Positions 26,576-36,087 of a DNA stretch of 64,000 bases are shown in pieces. Origin of the DNA: an uncultured Flavobacteriaceae bacterium. GTDB lineage: Bacteria > Bacteroidota > Bacteroidia > Flavobacteriales > Flavobacteriaceae. The position numbers and the translations under genes were made by a program. Numbering within the stretch: position 1 is the first letter of the stretch; every line of letters begins with the position of its first letter. The notes beneath the pieces were generated by a model. The model saw only the letters and a program-made list of their open reading frames with translations, did not search any database and was not told the DNA's origin. Location of the stretch: the NCBI GenBank assembly GCA_947498845.1, contig CANMLX010000012.1:38449-102448 (forward strand), given 5' to 3'.

Positions 26576-27358
26576 ATGATGATTTCTGTAATAATAAGAG
26601 CAAAAAATCAAGCTGAAGCGTTAGCATTTTCTTTGAGAAATCTTACAGAACGCTACAGTGACGATGTTGATGAAATTATCGTTATAGATAATTTGTCATC
26701 AGATAATAGTGAGGTAGTTACAAAACAGTATGGCGCTCAATTTGTAACTATAGAAAACTTTAGTTATGGTGGTAGTGCAAACTTTGCAGCTCAACAAACA
26801 AAATGTCCTATAGTAGTTATGTTTAGCGCCCATTCGTATCCTGTAAGTCACGATTTTTTTAAATTGATAAAAGAAAAGTTCCAAAATAATTCGAATTTAG
26901 CAGGCCTAAGATGTTTGCATAATCCAAACGACTATAAAAACTTTATTAATAAAGTGTCTACAAAAGAAGACCCCAATAAATCGGGGCTAATTTTTTCAGG
27001 GTCAGCCTTTAGTAGAAACGTTTGGGAAAAACACCCATTTAGAGAAGATGTGGCTACTTTCGAAGATAAAGAATGGACCACTAGAGTTTTAAAAGCAGGT
27101 TATGATATTGAACTAGTCGCTTCTATTTTCTGCTACCAAATACAGCGAACCAAAAAGCAACTATTTTTTAGGTTTAAAAATGATATGGTTGGGAATTACC
27201 AATTGTGGCACCAAGATGTTAGTTTTTTTAGTGCATCAAAGGTGGTTTTAATGTCTTTATTTAAAGTATTTAAGCATGGATGTGTAGACATTTGGTATGC
27301 CATATTACGATATCTATATACTTTGAAGTTCTTGTTTAATAAGCCAGATAAATTTTGA
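26576..27358 (+). CDS. Family 2 glycosyltransferase lacking the DXD motif
   Basis: GT2-like protein of 260 residues. MMISVIIRAKNQAEALAFSL and IIVIDNLSSDNSEVVTKQYG give the nucleotide-binding half, but where a DXD should be it reads VVMFSAHSYPVSHDFF. The SAHS-P form is one I associate with a GT2 subgroup, so the gene may be active with altered metal use. EDVATFEDKEWTTRVLKAGY is an intact E-x-W-x-R loop. Two ATG codons (26576, 26579) open the frame. A 42-nt gap follows before the acyltransferase gene. Confidence 0.85.
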   Translation: MMISVIIRAKNQAEALAFSLRNLTERYSDDVDEIIVIDNLSSDNSEVVTKQYGAQFVTIENFSYGGSANFAAQQTKCPIVVMFSAHSYPVSHDFFKLIKEKFQNNSNLAGLRCLHNPNDYKNFINKVSTKEDPNKSGLIFSGSAFSRNVWEKHPFREDVATFEDKEWTTRVLKAGYDIELVASIFCYQIQRTKKQLFFRFKNDMVGNYQLWHQDVSFFSASKVVLMSLFKVFKHGCVDIWYAILRYLYTLKFLFNKPDKF

Positions 27359-27400
27359 TTTTAAACATTAATAGACATTTTAAGACAATAGATTTATAAA

Positions 27401-28468
27401 ATGGAGAAACACTACAATAATTTCCATTTTTTAAGATTTTTATTTGCAGTTTTCGTGGTCATATCTCATGCTTATCCTTTGTCTGGAGGTTCAGAAAAAT
27501 CGCAGTGGATTTACGAGATCACCAATGGGCAAATAGTACTTGCAAGGATAGGTTTGGATGGTTTTTTTATAATTAGTGGTTTTTTTATTTTCCAAAGTCT
27601 TAGCCGTAGCAATACCATTTTAAATTACTATAAGAAACGCTTTTTAAGACTGTTTCCTGCACTTTTTGTAGTGTTATTGTTAACGTTATTGCTATTAGTC
27701 CCGTTCGTTTATGAAGGGCAGGTGCCTCTTTTAAGGAATAAAGATATATACACTTATTTGCCTAATAATATATCGTTATATAAATTTCAGGCGGTTATAA
27801 AAGGCGTATTCGATCACAACGCTTACCATTCAATTAATGGCTCTTTGTGGACTATTAGATATGAGTTTTCATTATATGTAGCATTATCATTTTTATACAT
27901 TTTTAGAAAGAACAAGAAAATAGTTAAGGGGCTTATTATTATATGCTTTACTATTTTATTAATAACGTTTAATTTTTTTATAAAGCGATTTTCAGGTTCA
28001 TCTATCTTAGGGATGAATGGCTATGAAATTCTTGATTTAGGTACTTTTTTTGTTGGGGGAAGTTTATTAGCAGCATTTAATTTTCATAAGTTTAAAAATA
28101 AATTACTATTGCCAATAGTTCTTCTTGCATTAGTTTTTTCAATTTACTTTAATTTTTACAGTCTTGTAAAACATATTTTTCTACCTATAGCTATTATACT
28201 AACTGGTTATATTAAAATTCCTTTATTAGTCAATTTTAATAAAATAGGAGATATGTCTTATGGGATTTATATTTATAGCTTTCCTATACAGCAAATACTT
28301 GTGTACTATTTTAAATTAAGTGTTTATCAATTGATGTTTTATTCATTAATCATTTCGATAATTTTTGGATATCTTTCATGGCATTTAATAGAGAAAAGAG
28401 CATTAGCATATAAAAACAAATCTATTTTAGAATTAAAAAACAGTTCATTTTTAAAAAGACATAAATAA
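27401..28468 (+). CDS. Acyltransferase 3 (OafA/NodX family) membrane O-acetyltransferase
   Basis: Polytopic membrane acyltransferase of 355 residues with about ten hydrophobic helices. The family start NNFHFLRFLFAVFVVISHAYPL carries the conserved His of helix 1, and ARIGLDGFFIISGFF matches the G-x-x-G-V-D-x-F-F-x-S-G-F pattern. A WTIRYEF motif sits mid-protein. Such enzymes move acetyl groups from cytoplasmic donors to sugars on the periplasmic side, so this likely O-acetylates the lipid-linked or exported glycan. Confidence 0.92.
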   Translation: MEKHYNNFHFLRFLFAVFVVISHAYPLSGGSEKSQWIYEITNGQIVLARIGLDGFFIISGFFIFQSLSRSNTILNYYKKRFLRLFPALFVVLLLTLLLLVPFVYEGQVPLLRNKDIYTYLPNNISLYKFQAVIKGVFDHNAYHSINGSLWTIRYEFSLYVALSFLYIFRKNKKIVKGLIIICFTILLITFNFFIKRFSGSSILGMNGYEILDLGTFFVGGSLLAAFNFHKFKNKLLLPIVLLALVFSIYFNFYSLVKHIFLPIAIILTGYIKIPLLVNFNKIGDMSYGIYIYSFPIQQILVYYFKLSVYQLMFYSLIISIIFGYLSWHLIEKRALAYKNKSILELKNSSFLKRHK

Positions 28469-28477
28469 AGAGAGCGT

Positions 28478-29641
28478 TTGAAAAAAAGAATCTTGATACT
28501 AGGACCTATAAGTGATTTTGGAGGACGAGAAATGATGACAAATTTGCTTGCTCATGCCTTAAAAGATAACTTTCAGGTTAAGATATTATCAACTATTGCT
28601 ATGACAAAAGCATCCGCAGCGCTTATAAACATAGATAAGAATAGCTGGGATACTATAAACTATTATTTATATAGGAATAATTTTATTTTAAAATTAACAG
28701 CATTATTAACTAAAACCATTTTTAAGCGAGAAGAACCCGCCTATTTTTTCATAAAGAATAAATTAGTAGATAAGTATTTTAATTTTAGCGCATTGTATTA
28801 CAATACAATACATGGTCATATAAAAGCAGCAGATGTAATCATATGCAGTAATGAGATAACAGGTAAATGGTTAGAGGAAACTCTGGTAATTAGTGGTAAA
28901 GAAGATAAACCCATATTGATAAGAATTACAGGAAAGATTAAATCCATACCAGATTTTATACTAACGTTATCAAAAAAAAATGTACAAGTTTTAGTCCATT
29001 CTAAGCAAAACGTTGATAAACTGGAACCTTGTTTAGGCTTACAAGTGTGCCATATCGATCAAACGACACCTTTAGAAACAAGTTTAATTAATTTGTCAAT
29101 TGATGAAAACGATGTTTTAACGTATGGTTTTTTAGGACGATTTAGCGAGGAAAAAGGTATTAAAGAATTATTGCAAGCGTTTGCAAAAAACAATAAAAAG
29201 CTGTTATTAGCAGGTAATGGCCCACTTAAAAAAGAAGTCGTTGAAGTGAGTACCAAAAGTAAAAATATAGATTATATAGGGGAGTTGGTACATAGTGAAC
29301 TATATAAGCTATTTAATAAGATTGATGTATTTATTATACCATCTTTTGAGGAAGGAGGACCTCTAGTTGGTCTAGAAGCTATGGCAGCAGGGAAGTTAAT
29401 TATATCAACAAAAGTAGGCGCTATGCCCGAACGGTTACAACAAACAGGTAACGATTATTGGTTTAGTCATGACGTACCAAATTCATTACAACAAGCTATA
29501 GAGGCTGTTGAAGAATTAAGCAGCGCGCAAAGGCTAAAGATTAGAGATCAAGTGCGAAAAAAATATATCGAGCATAATTCTTTTAAGAGCATTCAAAAAA
29601 AGTACCTGGAACTAGTAGGGGAATTAATAAAATTAGAGTAA
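28478..29641 (+). CDS. Family 4 glycosyltransferase (GT-B)
   Basis: Retaining GT-B enzyme of 387 residues with a TTG start (28478), 9 nt after the acyltransferase. RILILGPISDFGGREMMTNL contains the N-terminal G-G-x-E-like acceptor loop, YGFLGRFSEEKGIKELLQAF the hinge, and PSFEEGGPLVGLEAMAAGK the E-x7-E donor motif near residue 290. A 97-nt gap follows, the first sizeable break in this part of the operon. Confidence 0.9.
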   Translation: MKKRILILGPISDFGGREMMTNLLAHALKDNFQVKILSTIAMTKASAALINIDKNSWDTINYYLYRNNFILKLTALLTKTIFKREEPAYFFIKNKLVDKYFNFSALYYNTIHGHIKAADVIICSNEITGKWLEETLVISGKEDKPILIRITGKIKSIPDFILTLSKKNVQVLVHSKQNVDKLEPCLGLQVCHIDQTTPLETSLINLSIDENDVLTYGFLGRFSEEKGIKELLQAFAKNNKKLLLAGNGPLKKEVVEVSTKSKNIDYIGELVHSELYKLFNKIDVFIIPSFEEGGPLVGLEAMAAGKLIISTKVGAMPERLQQTGNDYWFSHDVPNSLQQAIEAVEELSSAQRLKIRDQVRKKYIEHNSFKSIQKKYLELVGELIKLE

Positions 29642-29738
29642 GTTAAACACATGAAACATTTATGGTTGAATTTAATGATACAACGTTAATGATTATTTGG
29701 ATGTTACATGTAGCCATTGAAAATCAATAAAAGAATAC

Positions 29739-30890
29739 ATGAAAATACTAATGGTAGCTATACCGAACCATCATTTTTTTCAATGGGTAAATCAGTTAAA
29801 GTCATCTGGATATGAGGTGTTTTGGTTTGATATAACAGATGGGGGAGATAAAGTGAAGCGCATTAATTGGGTAACCCAAATTAAAAAATGGAAATTAAAG
29901 GTTGATTACCCGTTTAGATTTTCTATTAAAAGGTATGCGCCAAAACTATATAGATTAATTCAAAAAGTTAATGAAAGAGATGTAGCTCCGGTTTTTAATA
30001 AATGTATAGAAGAAATAAAACCAGATATAGTACATTGTTTCGAAATGAAGCTATCTGGCTTACCTATTCTGGGAGTCATGCAGCAAAACAACATCCCTTT
30101 TATATATTCCTCATGGGGAAGTGATTTGTTTTATTTTAAAGAAATGGGAGTTACAAAAAGCCAAGTACAAGCATTTTTTAAAAGGACAGATTATTTAATA
30201 ACAGATTGTAAACGTGATTATAATATTGCTTTAAAAAACGATTTTAAATCCAGTTTTTTAGGCGTTTTCCCTGGTAATGGAGGATTGAATATTGATAACA
30301 ACTTAATAAGAAAACACGAAGACAGGCATTTAATTCTAGTAAAAGGCTACGATGACGGAGTAGGGATGGCTTCGGTTGTTATACAAGCACTTACTTTAAT
30401 ACCCAAACAATTACTCAAGCATAAAGACATTATTGTTTACAGTGCAGATGCTTCTGTGATTTCTCAAATTAAAACCCTTACGTTTTTTTCAGATTTAAAT
30501 ATAAAAACCTATGCAAGACATCAATTTATAAATAATAGAGAATTATTAGAATTTATGGGTAAAAGCTGTTTGCATATAGCAAATAGTATATCAGATGGGA
30601 TGCCTAATGTGCTGCTTGAAGCTATGGGAATGGGCGCTTTCCCCATTCAATCTAATCCAGGAAATGTTACCCAAGAAGTTATTTTAAACGAAAAAAACGG
30701 TTATTTAATTAATGACCCTCTTGATAAAGACGAAATAGCAAACTTAATAGAAAAGGCATTGATTAATAACTCATTAAGAAAAGAAGCACAACACTATAAT
30801 GTTAACCTAGTGCAAAAAAAATACAATAGAAGAGTGTTACAGCCTAAAATTGTAGAGATGTATAAGAAAATCCATTTAAAAGACATATAG
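29739..30890 (+). CDS. Family 4 glycosyltransferase (GT-B)
   Basis: GT-B enzyme of 383 residues. KILMVAIPNHHFFQWVNQL opens the N-terminal Rossmann domain, PDIVHCFEMKLSGLPIL and IYSSWGSDLFYFKEMG carry the acceptor side, and SISDGMPNVLLEAMGMGAFP is the donor-binding motif, with Asp in place of the first Glu. It is preceded by a 97-nt non-coding gap that shares short blocks with the gap before the gene at 38470. The gene after it starts within 5 nt. Confidence 0.88.
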   Translation: MKILMVAIPNHHFFQWVNQLKSSGYEVFWFDITDGGDKVKRINWVTQIKKWKLKVDYPFRFSIKRYAPKLYRLIQKVNERDVAPVFNKCIEEIKPDIVHCFEMKLSGLPILGVMQQNNIPFIYSSWGSDLFYFKEMGVTKSQVQAFFKRTDYLITDCKRDYNIALKNDFKSSFLGVFPGNGGLNIDNNLIRKHEDRHLILVKGYDDGVGMASVVIQALTLIPKQLLKHKDIIVYSADASVISQIKTLTFFSDLNIKTYARHQFINNRELLEFMGKSCLHIANSISDGMPNVLLEAMGMGAFPIQSNPGNVTQEVILNEKNGYLINDPLDKDEIANLIEKALINNSLRKEAQHYNVNLVQKKYNRRVLQPKIVEMYKKIHLKDI

Positions 30891-30894
30891 TAGT

Positions 30895-31773
30895 ATGCAA
30901 ATATCGTTTCTTATAGTCACTAGAAATAGGCCAGAAGATTTAATTTTCACACTAAAAAAATTAAAGTCAATTATAGATATATCTATTCACGAAGTTTTGG
31001 TTTTTATAGATAATTGTACAAAAACAGAAGCCATTATTAATGAATTTGATTGGGTAAACTGGACCATTTCTAAAAAGACAATGAGTGCATCTCCAGCAAG
31101 AAATTTACTATATAAAAAGGCTAAAGGAACTATTTTTATAGGTTTAGATGATGATGCGCACCCTGTTAGTACAGACTTTGTTTTAAATGTAGAAGCCACC
31201 TTTTTGAATAATAAAAAAATAGGAATAATAGCATTTCAAGAGGTAAGAGGTTTATTTAAATCGGACGAAGAAGCCATAACCAAAGCGAAACAAAAAGACT
31301 CTTTTTTAACAAACGATTTTGTAGGCTGTGGTTTTGCTATCAAGAAGGCCGTTTATAATATGACTAACGGCTTTCCTAAATGGATTGATATATATGGAGA
31401 AGAACCAGCCTTAGCTATAGAAGTATTAGATTTAAATTATGATATTTTATATAAACACGATATTATTGTAAACCATAGAGTCGATGTTGAAAAGAGAAAA
31501 GTTTTAGGGAGAAATTATTTTAGGTTTGAAAAACAATTGAAGAATACAATAAAGTATTATCTGGTTTACTACCCTAACCCAATATTAAAACTTTTAAAGT
31601 TATTGTTTCATAATTTTAGAAAATATGCCCTAAAAGATATAACGTATTTTTACCTGTTTATAAAGGCATGTAGCTCCACATTATTGCAAACGTTTAAAAT
31701 ATTAAAATACAGGAAAACAGTTAAAAAAAGTACAATAAAACATAAAATGTCCCTTAAAAATTTAACGTATTAA
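30895..31773 (+). CDS. Family 2 glycosyltransferase
   Basis: GT2 enzyme of 292 residues. QISFLIVTRNRPEDLIFTLK opens it, KKTMSASPARNLLYKKAKG and FIGLDDDAHP (about residue 86) give the donor site, and NDFVGCGFAIKKAVYNMTNG with DIYGEEPALAIEVLD supplies the acceptor loop. This form, with LDDDA-P and CGFAI, resembles enzymes of the rhamnosyltransferase/N-acetylglucosaminyl type, but the donor is not determined. 47 nt follow before the SGNH gene. Confidence 0.88.
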   Translation: MQISFLIVTRNRPEDLIFTLKKLKSIIDISIHEVLVFIDNCTKTEAIINEFDWVNWTISKKTMSASPARNLLYKKAKGTIFIGLDDDAHPVSTDFVLNVEATFLNNKKIGIIAFQEVRGLFKSDEEAITKAKQKDSFLTNDFVGCGFAIKKAVYNMTNGFPKWIDIYGEEPALAIEVLDLNYDILYKHDIIVNHRVDVEKRKVLGRNYFRFEKQLKNTIKYYLVYYPNPILKLLKLLFHNFRKYALKDITYFYLFIKACSSTLLQTFKILKYRKTVKKSTIKHKMSLKNLTY

Positions 31774-31820
31774 AAAGTGATTTTTTCAGTTGTTTATTTA
31801 GATATAATTTAATTTATAAG

Positions 31821-32738
31821 GTGAAGATGCTTGCTAAAAATATCGTGCTCTTTTTTGTGTTCTTTTTTGTTTTTGAAAAAGGGAGCTACATTTTTTTGCA
31901 TAGAGCTCCAGATCTAGAATATGATAGGCGCTTAGAACATGTTATTAATGGAACTATAAATAAGGATATTATAGTATTAGGGTCTTCAAGAGGTTCTGGT
32001 AATATTATTGCAGGTCAGATAGAAAAAAGTACGCCGTATAGTTGTTATAATCTCTCCTATAGAGGATCGAATATTGTATTTCAGGAATTTGTATTTAAAA
32101 CATTACTAAAATATAACGAAGCTCCTAAGAAAGTAATTTTAGTTATTGATAATCCCCAAGAATTTTTGAAAGCTAAAACACTTAATTTTAGGGCAGATCG
32201 ACTATTCCCGCTATCAAAATATAACTATATTAATGATGAATTAATTAGACAAGACAAAAGAAATTTGCTGTCTAAACTATTTTATTCAGCCAGATTAAGT
32301 TTAGCAACTTTAAAAATAAAAAAAGTTAGGCCTCCTTCTATAGCTTTACTTGATTCGTATGGATCGAGACCAATTATAAAAGAATCAAAAAGGGATCTTG
32401 TTTTTTTAGATACCATAGTAAAAGATTATGCGAAAGAAAAAGAGGAACAAAACTATATCAAAGCTTTTAAGAACATTCAGGCACTATCCAAACAAAAAAA
32501 TATAGAGTTGATTTTCGCGTTTTGTCCAAACTTTCAATCCTTTAACAATAGTTTTATAAAACGATTTGAAAAAATGATTTTACCTGAGAACAAAATTTTT
32601 GTTTACGATAGTTTAAACCCAATGTATAAGCAAAAGAAATATTTTTATGATATATCACATCTAAATAAAAAAGGGGCTGAGGTGTTTACTTCAGAAATTA
32701 TTACTTTTATCAATTCCAAAAAGAACAAAAACAAATGA
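31821..32738 (+). CDS. SGNH-hydrolase-like protein with N-terminal membrane anchor
   Basis: 305-residue protein with one N-terminal hydrophobic helix (about residues 5-24), then [15 protein letters not shown], whose GSSRG fits SGNH block I with the nucleophile Ser, and [15 protein letters not shown] near the end, matching the D-x-x-H of block V. This layout is that of anchored DltD/AlgX/acetyltransferase-like SGNH proteins acting on surface glycans. It could add or remove acyl groups in the periplasm, perhaps with the acyltransferase at 27401. The start is a GTG at 31821; an ATG at 31827 is as likely. It overlaps gmd by 4 nt. Confidence 0.68.
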   Translation: MKMLAKNIVLFFVFFFVFEKGSYIFLHRAPDLEYDRRLEHVINGTINKDIIVLGSSRGSGNIIAGQIEKSTPYSCYNLSYRGSNIVFQEFVFKTLLKYNEAPKKVILVIDNPQEFLKAKTLNFRADRLFPLSKYNYINDELIRQDKRNLLSKLFYSARLSLATLKIKKVRPPSIALLDSYGSRPIIKESKRDLVFLDTIVKDYAKEKEEQNYIKAFKNIQALSKQKNIELIFAFCPNFQSFNNSFIKRFEKMILPENKIFVYDSLNPMYKQKKYFYDISHLNKKGAEVFTSEIITFINSKKNKNK

Positions 32739-33793
32739 AGGTAGCCCTAGTAACAGGTGTAAATGGTCAAGACGGATCGTATCTAGCAGAATTATTATTA
32801 GAAAAAGGCTATATGGTCCATGGAATTATTAGGCGAAGTTCTACTTTTAATACAGAGCGTATTGAGCACTTGTATATTGATACATTGTTGAAAGATTTAC
32901 ATGAAAAACAAAGCATTAAGTTGCATTATGGCGATTTAACAGATGGCTCTAATTTAATACGATTGGTACAAGAAATTCAACCAGATGAAATTTATAATTT
33001 AGCGGCACAGTCTCATGTAAAAGTATCTTTTGACTTGCCAGAATATACCGTAGAAACAGATGGTGTAGGTACTTTAAAATTATTAGAAGCTATTAGAATT
33101 TGTGGTTTAATAGATAAAACTAGAATTTATCAGGCGTCAACATCGGAGTTATATGGTAAAGTTCAAGAAATACCTCAAACCGAAACCACACCTTTTTATC
33201 CTCGATCACCATATGGAGTAGCAAAATTATACGCCTATTGGATCACTAAAAACTATAGAGAATCCTATGGAATGTATGCGGTAAATGGTATTTTGTTTAA
33301 CCATGAATCGGAACGTAGAGGGGAAACGTTTGTAACAAGAAAAATAACATTAGCAGCAGCAAGAATAGCTCATGGTATTCAAGATAAATTATATTTAGGA
33401 AATTTAGAAGCTAAAAGAGATTGGGGCTATGCTAAAGATTATGTAGAATGTATGTGGTTAATGTTACAACAAGATAAACCAGAAGACTATGTAATTGGAA
33501 CAGGTGAACAGCATACAGTAAGAGAATTTTGTGAACTAGCTTTTGCTGAAGCAGAAATAGGTATTAAATGGCAGGGAGAAGGAGAAAATGAAAAAGGGAT
33601 ATGCTCCAAAACAGGTAGGTGCTTAATAGAAATAGATACAAATTATTATCGTCTAGCTGAGGTGGAAACACTTTTAGGAGATCCAACCAAGGCAAAAACA
33701 GATTTGGGATGGAACCCTCGTAAAACATCTTTTAAAGAATTAGTGAAAATTATGATGGCACATGATTTAGATTTAATAGCTCGTAAAAACTAA
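32735..33793 (+). CDS. gmd: GDP-mannose 4,6-dehydratase
   Basis: Converts GDP-D-mannose to GDP-4-keto-6-deoxy-D-mannose. The NADP-binding loop [19 protein letters not shown] is at residues 8-26, STSELYG and [12 protein letters not shown] give the catalytic Thr/Ser-Tyr-Lys, and [17 protein letters not shown] is the Gmd signature. 352 residues is normal. It is followed after 2 nt by fcl, completing the GDP-L-fucose pathway, and its product could also feed the aminotransferase at 9374. Confidence 0.96.
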   Translation: MKVALVTGVNGQDGSYLAELLLEKGYMVHGIIRRSSTFNTERIEHLYIDTLLKDLHEKQSIKLHYGDLTDGSNLIRLVQEIQPDEIYNLAAQSHVKVSFDLPEYTVETDGVGTLKLLEAIRICGLIDKTRIYQASTSELYGKVQEIPQTETTPFYPRSPYGVAKLYAYWITKNYRESYGMYAVNGILFNHESERRGETFVTRKITLAAARIAHGIQDKLYLGNLEAKRDWGYAKDYVECMWLMLQQDKPEDYVIGTGEQHTVREFCELAFAEAEIGIKWQGEGENEKGICSKTGRCLIEIDTNYYRLAEVETLLGDPTKAKTDLGWNPRKTSFKELVKIMMAHDLDLIARKN

Positions 33794-33795
33794 TT

Positions 33796-34845
33796 ATGGA
33801 GTTTAAGGCTAAAATATTTGTTGCAGGACACAATGGTTTGGTAGGTAGTGCAATACTTAAAACTTTAAAAGAGAAAGGGTACACAAATATCGTAACAAAA
33901 AATCGCTCGGTTTTAGATTTAATGGATTATGAGGCTGTAGCTACATTTTTTAAAGAAGAACAACCTGAATATGTGTTTTTAGCAGCGGCTAAAGTTGGAG
34001 GGATTTTAGATAATAACACAAGAAGAGGCACTTTTATTTATGAGAATCTAATGATTCAAAACCATGTGATCCATTTAAGTTATAAGTATGGTGTTAAAAA
34101 ACTACTGTTTTTAGGGAGTACTTGTATTTATCCTAAAGACTGCCCACAACCTATAAAAGAAGATTATTTGCTTACTGGGCCTCTGGAATATACAAATGAG
34201 CCTTATGCTATAGCTAAAATAGCAGGGATCAAATTATGTGAAAGTTATAATTTACAATATGGAACTAATTTTTTATCGGTAATGCCTACTAATTTATATG
34301 GTCCTAATGATAATTTTGATTTAGAAAAATCTCATGTACTACCAGCTTTGATAAGGAAGATTCATTTAGCAAAACTTTATCAAGAAGGAAATTTAGAAGC
34401 TATTAAAGCAGATCTCAAATTAGAAAAAATAGATGAAATAGAACGTTTACTATATAAGCATGGTATAAAAAAATCAAGTATCGAAATTTGGGGGAGCGGT
34501 AAACCTATGCGAGAGTTTTTATGGTCTGAAGATATGGCAGAAGCATGTGTTTTTGTGATGCAATCATTAAATTTTAAAGATTGTGTTTCCAATAACGAAA
34601 AAGTAAGCAATACACATTTAAATATTGGTACGGGGAAAGATATTTCAATAAAAGAACTAGGAGAGTTAATAAAGCAAGTTGTAAATTATAAAGGTAATTT
34701 TGTTTTCAATACAAGCAAACCAGATGGCACATTAAAAAAATTAACTAATTGCGAAAAGATAAATGCTTTAGGTTGGAGATATTCTGTAGAATTACAAGAG
34801 GGTATTAGTCGCTTATATAAATGGTATTTAAAAGCTTCTAAATAG
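33796..34845 (+). CDS. fcl: GDP-L-fucose synthase (GDP-4-keto-6-deoxymannose epimerase/reductase)
   Basis: Epimerises and reduces the Gmd product to GDP-L-fucose. FVAGHNGLVGSAILKTL is the NADP loop, GSTCIYPKDCPQPIKED and NEPYAIAKIAGIKLCESY contain the catalytic Ser, Tyr and Lys, and PTNLYGPNDNFD is the family motif. At 349 residues it is about 35 longer than E. coli Fcl because of a charged insertion at roughly residues 193-230. A 73-nt gap follows before the nonulosonate genes. Confidence 0.95.
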   Translation: MEFKAKIFVAGHNGLVGSAILKTLKEKGYTNIVTKNRSVLDLMDYEAVATFFKEEQPEYVFLAAAKVGGILDNNTRRGTFIYENLMIQNHVIHLSYKYGVKKLLFLGSTCIYPKDCPQPIKEDYLLTGPLEYTNEPYAIAKIAGIKLCESYNLQYGTNFLSVMPTNLYGPNDNFDLEKSHVLPALIRKIHLAKLYQEGNLEAIKADLKLEKIDEIERLLYKHGIKKSSIEIWGSGKPMREFLWSEDMAEACVFVMQSLNFKDCVSNNEKVSNTHLNIGTGKDISIKELGELIKQVVNYKGNFVFNTSKPDGTLKKLTNCEKINALGWRYSVELQEGISRLYKWYLKASK

Positions 34846-34918
34846 ATAAAATAAATGTTTTCATCTATAAAATATGTATTTTAGCGATTGATTTAACAGG
34901 AAGTATACACCCTAACTT

Positions 34919-36073
34919 ATGAAAAAAATAGGTTTTATTCCATTAAGAAAAGGATCTAAAGGAATACCAAATAAGAATAAAAGGAAAATGGTAGGGAGAC
35001 CTTTATTCACTTGGGTTCTAGGTGAAGCTATTTTTTCAGAATTGGATGAAATAGTAGTATATACAGATGATGAAAATATCATTAGCTTTATAGAAAAAGA
35101 ATACCACTGGACAGATAAAGTTAAAGCTTTATTAAGAAGTGAAGACAGTGCTACAGATACAGCTTCTACAGAGAAAGCAATTCTGGAATTTTGTGAATCT
35201 ATAGATTATAATTTCGATGTGTTTTGCTTATTACAGGCAACATCTCCCTTTACAAAAAGAGACGATATAAATACCTGTTTAAATAAGTTGGAAGGAGCTA
35301 CAGATTCAGCATTAACAGTTGTGAACACCCACCGATTTTTATGGAATGAGAAAGGAGAGGCATTAAATTATAATCCTTTAAAAAGACCGAGACGGCAAGA
35401 TTTTAAAGGCCTATTAATAGAAAACGGAGCTGTTTACGCAATTAAACGAGACATATTAAAAGAACATAAAAATAGAATAGGAAATACCCCAGCAGTAGTA
35501 AAAATGCATGAAGATTCTTTGCTGGAAATAGATACAGAATCCGATTGGGTAGCCATAGAAAGTTTATTAATTGAGAGGCAGAAACGATCAAAACAATCTA
35601 GAGAAATAACACATGTTGTTTTAGATGTAGATGGCGTTTTTACAGATGGAACAATTACGTATACTAAAGAAGGAGAACATACGAAGTGTTTTGATATGCG
35701 TGATGGTATGGGGCTGGAGATTTTAAGACAGTATGGAGTAGAAATTATGGTCATGACTTCAGAAGACTCTAAGCTTGTGGCTAAACGTATGGAAAAATTA
35801 AAAATTAAAGACGTCTTTTTAGGCGTAAAAGATAAATATACACTACTTAACAAAATTAGCATAGAGAAAAACATTCAACTAAGTAGCATAGCATATATAG
35901 GAGATGATGTTAATGATCTTACTAATATATGTAGTGTAGGATGGTCTTTAACTCCAAATAATGCCACAGATATTGTAAAACAACATGCAGATGTGGTACT
36001 TTCTAAAAATTCTGGAGCAGGAGCGATTCGAGAAGCATGCCAATTTATAATAAATTACAATAAAAGATTTTAA
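34919..36073 (+). CDS. Bifunctional CMP-nonulosonate (N-acylneuraminate/KDN) cytidylyltransferase - HAD phosphatase
   Basis: Two-domain enzyme of 384 residues. The first about 220 are a CMP-sialate synthetase: GFIPLRKGSKGIPNKNKRKM is the CTP loop, followed by VYTDDENI, SEDSATDTAST and CLLQATSPF. The rest is a KdsC/KDN-9-phosphatase-type HAD domain with every catalytic motif intact: LDVDGVFTDG, VMTSEDS, GVKDKY and YIGDDVNDL. The fusion would dephosphorylate a nonulosonate 9-phosphate and activate it to CMP-sugar in one polypeptide, the order used in the KDN and vertebrate sialic acid routes. It is 14 nt ahead of the NeuB-like gene. KDO activation is less likely because the N-domain is NeuA-like. 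Confidence 0.9.
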   Translation: MKKIGFIPLRKGSKGIPNKNKRKMVGRPLFTWVLGEAIFSELDEIVVYTDDENIISFIEKEYHWTDKVKALLRSEDSATDTASTEKAILEFCESIDYNFDVFCLLQATSPFTKRDDINTCLNKLEGATDSALTVVNTHRFLWNEKGEALNYNPLKRPRRQDFKGLLIENGAVYAIKRDILKEHKNRIGNTPAVVKMHEDSLLEIDTESDWVAIESLLIERQKRSKQSREITHVVLDVDGVFTDGTITYTKEGEHTKCFDMRDGMGLEILRQYGVEIMVMTSEDSKLVAKRMEKLKIKDVFLGVKDKYTLLNKISIEKNIQLSSIAYIGDDVNDLTNICSVGWSLTPNNATDIVKQHADVVLSKNSGAGAIREACQFIINYNKRF

Positions 36074-36087
36074 AGCCCTAAAGTTTT

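Noticed and set aside
26576..27358. Pseudogene call because of the missing DXD
   Set aside because: The frame is intact, the catalytic-loop motif is present and the SAHS-P form looks like a defined subgroup rather than decay.
35434..35874. Open frame of 146 codons on the minus strand
   Set aside because: It is antisense to the CMP-synthetase/phosphatase fusion, which has full motifs; composition (Ser/Lys rich) is typical of a shadow frame.
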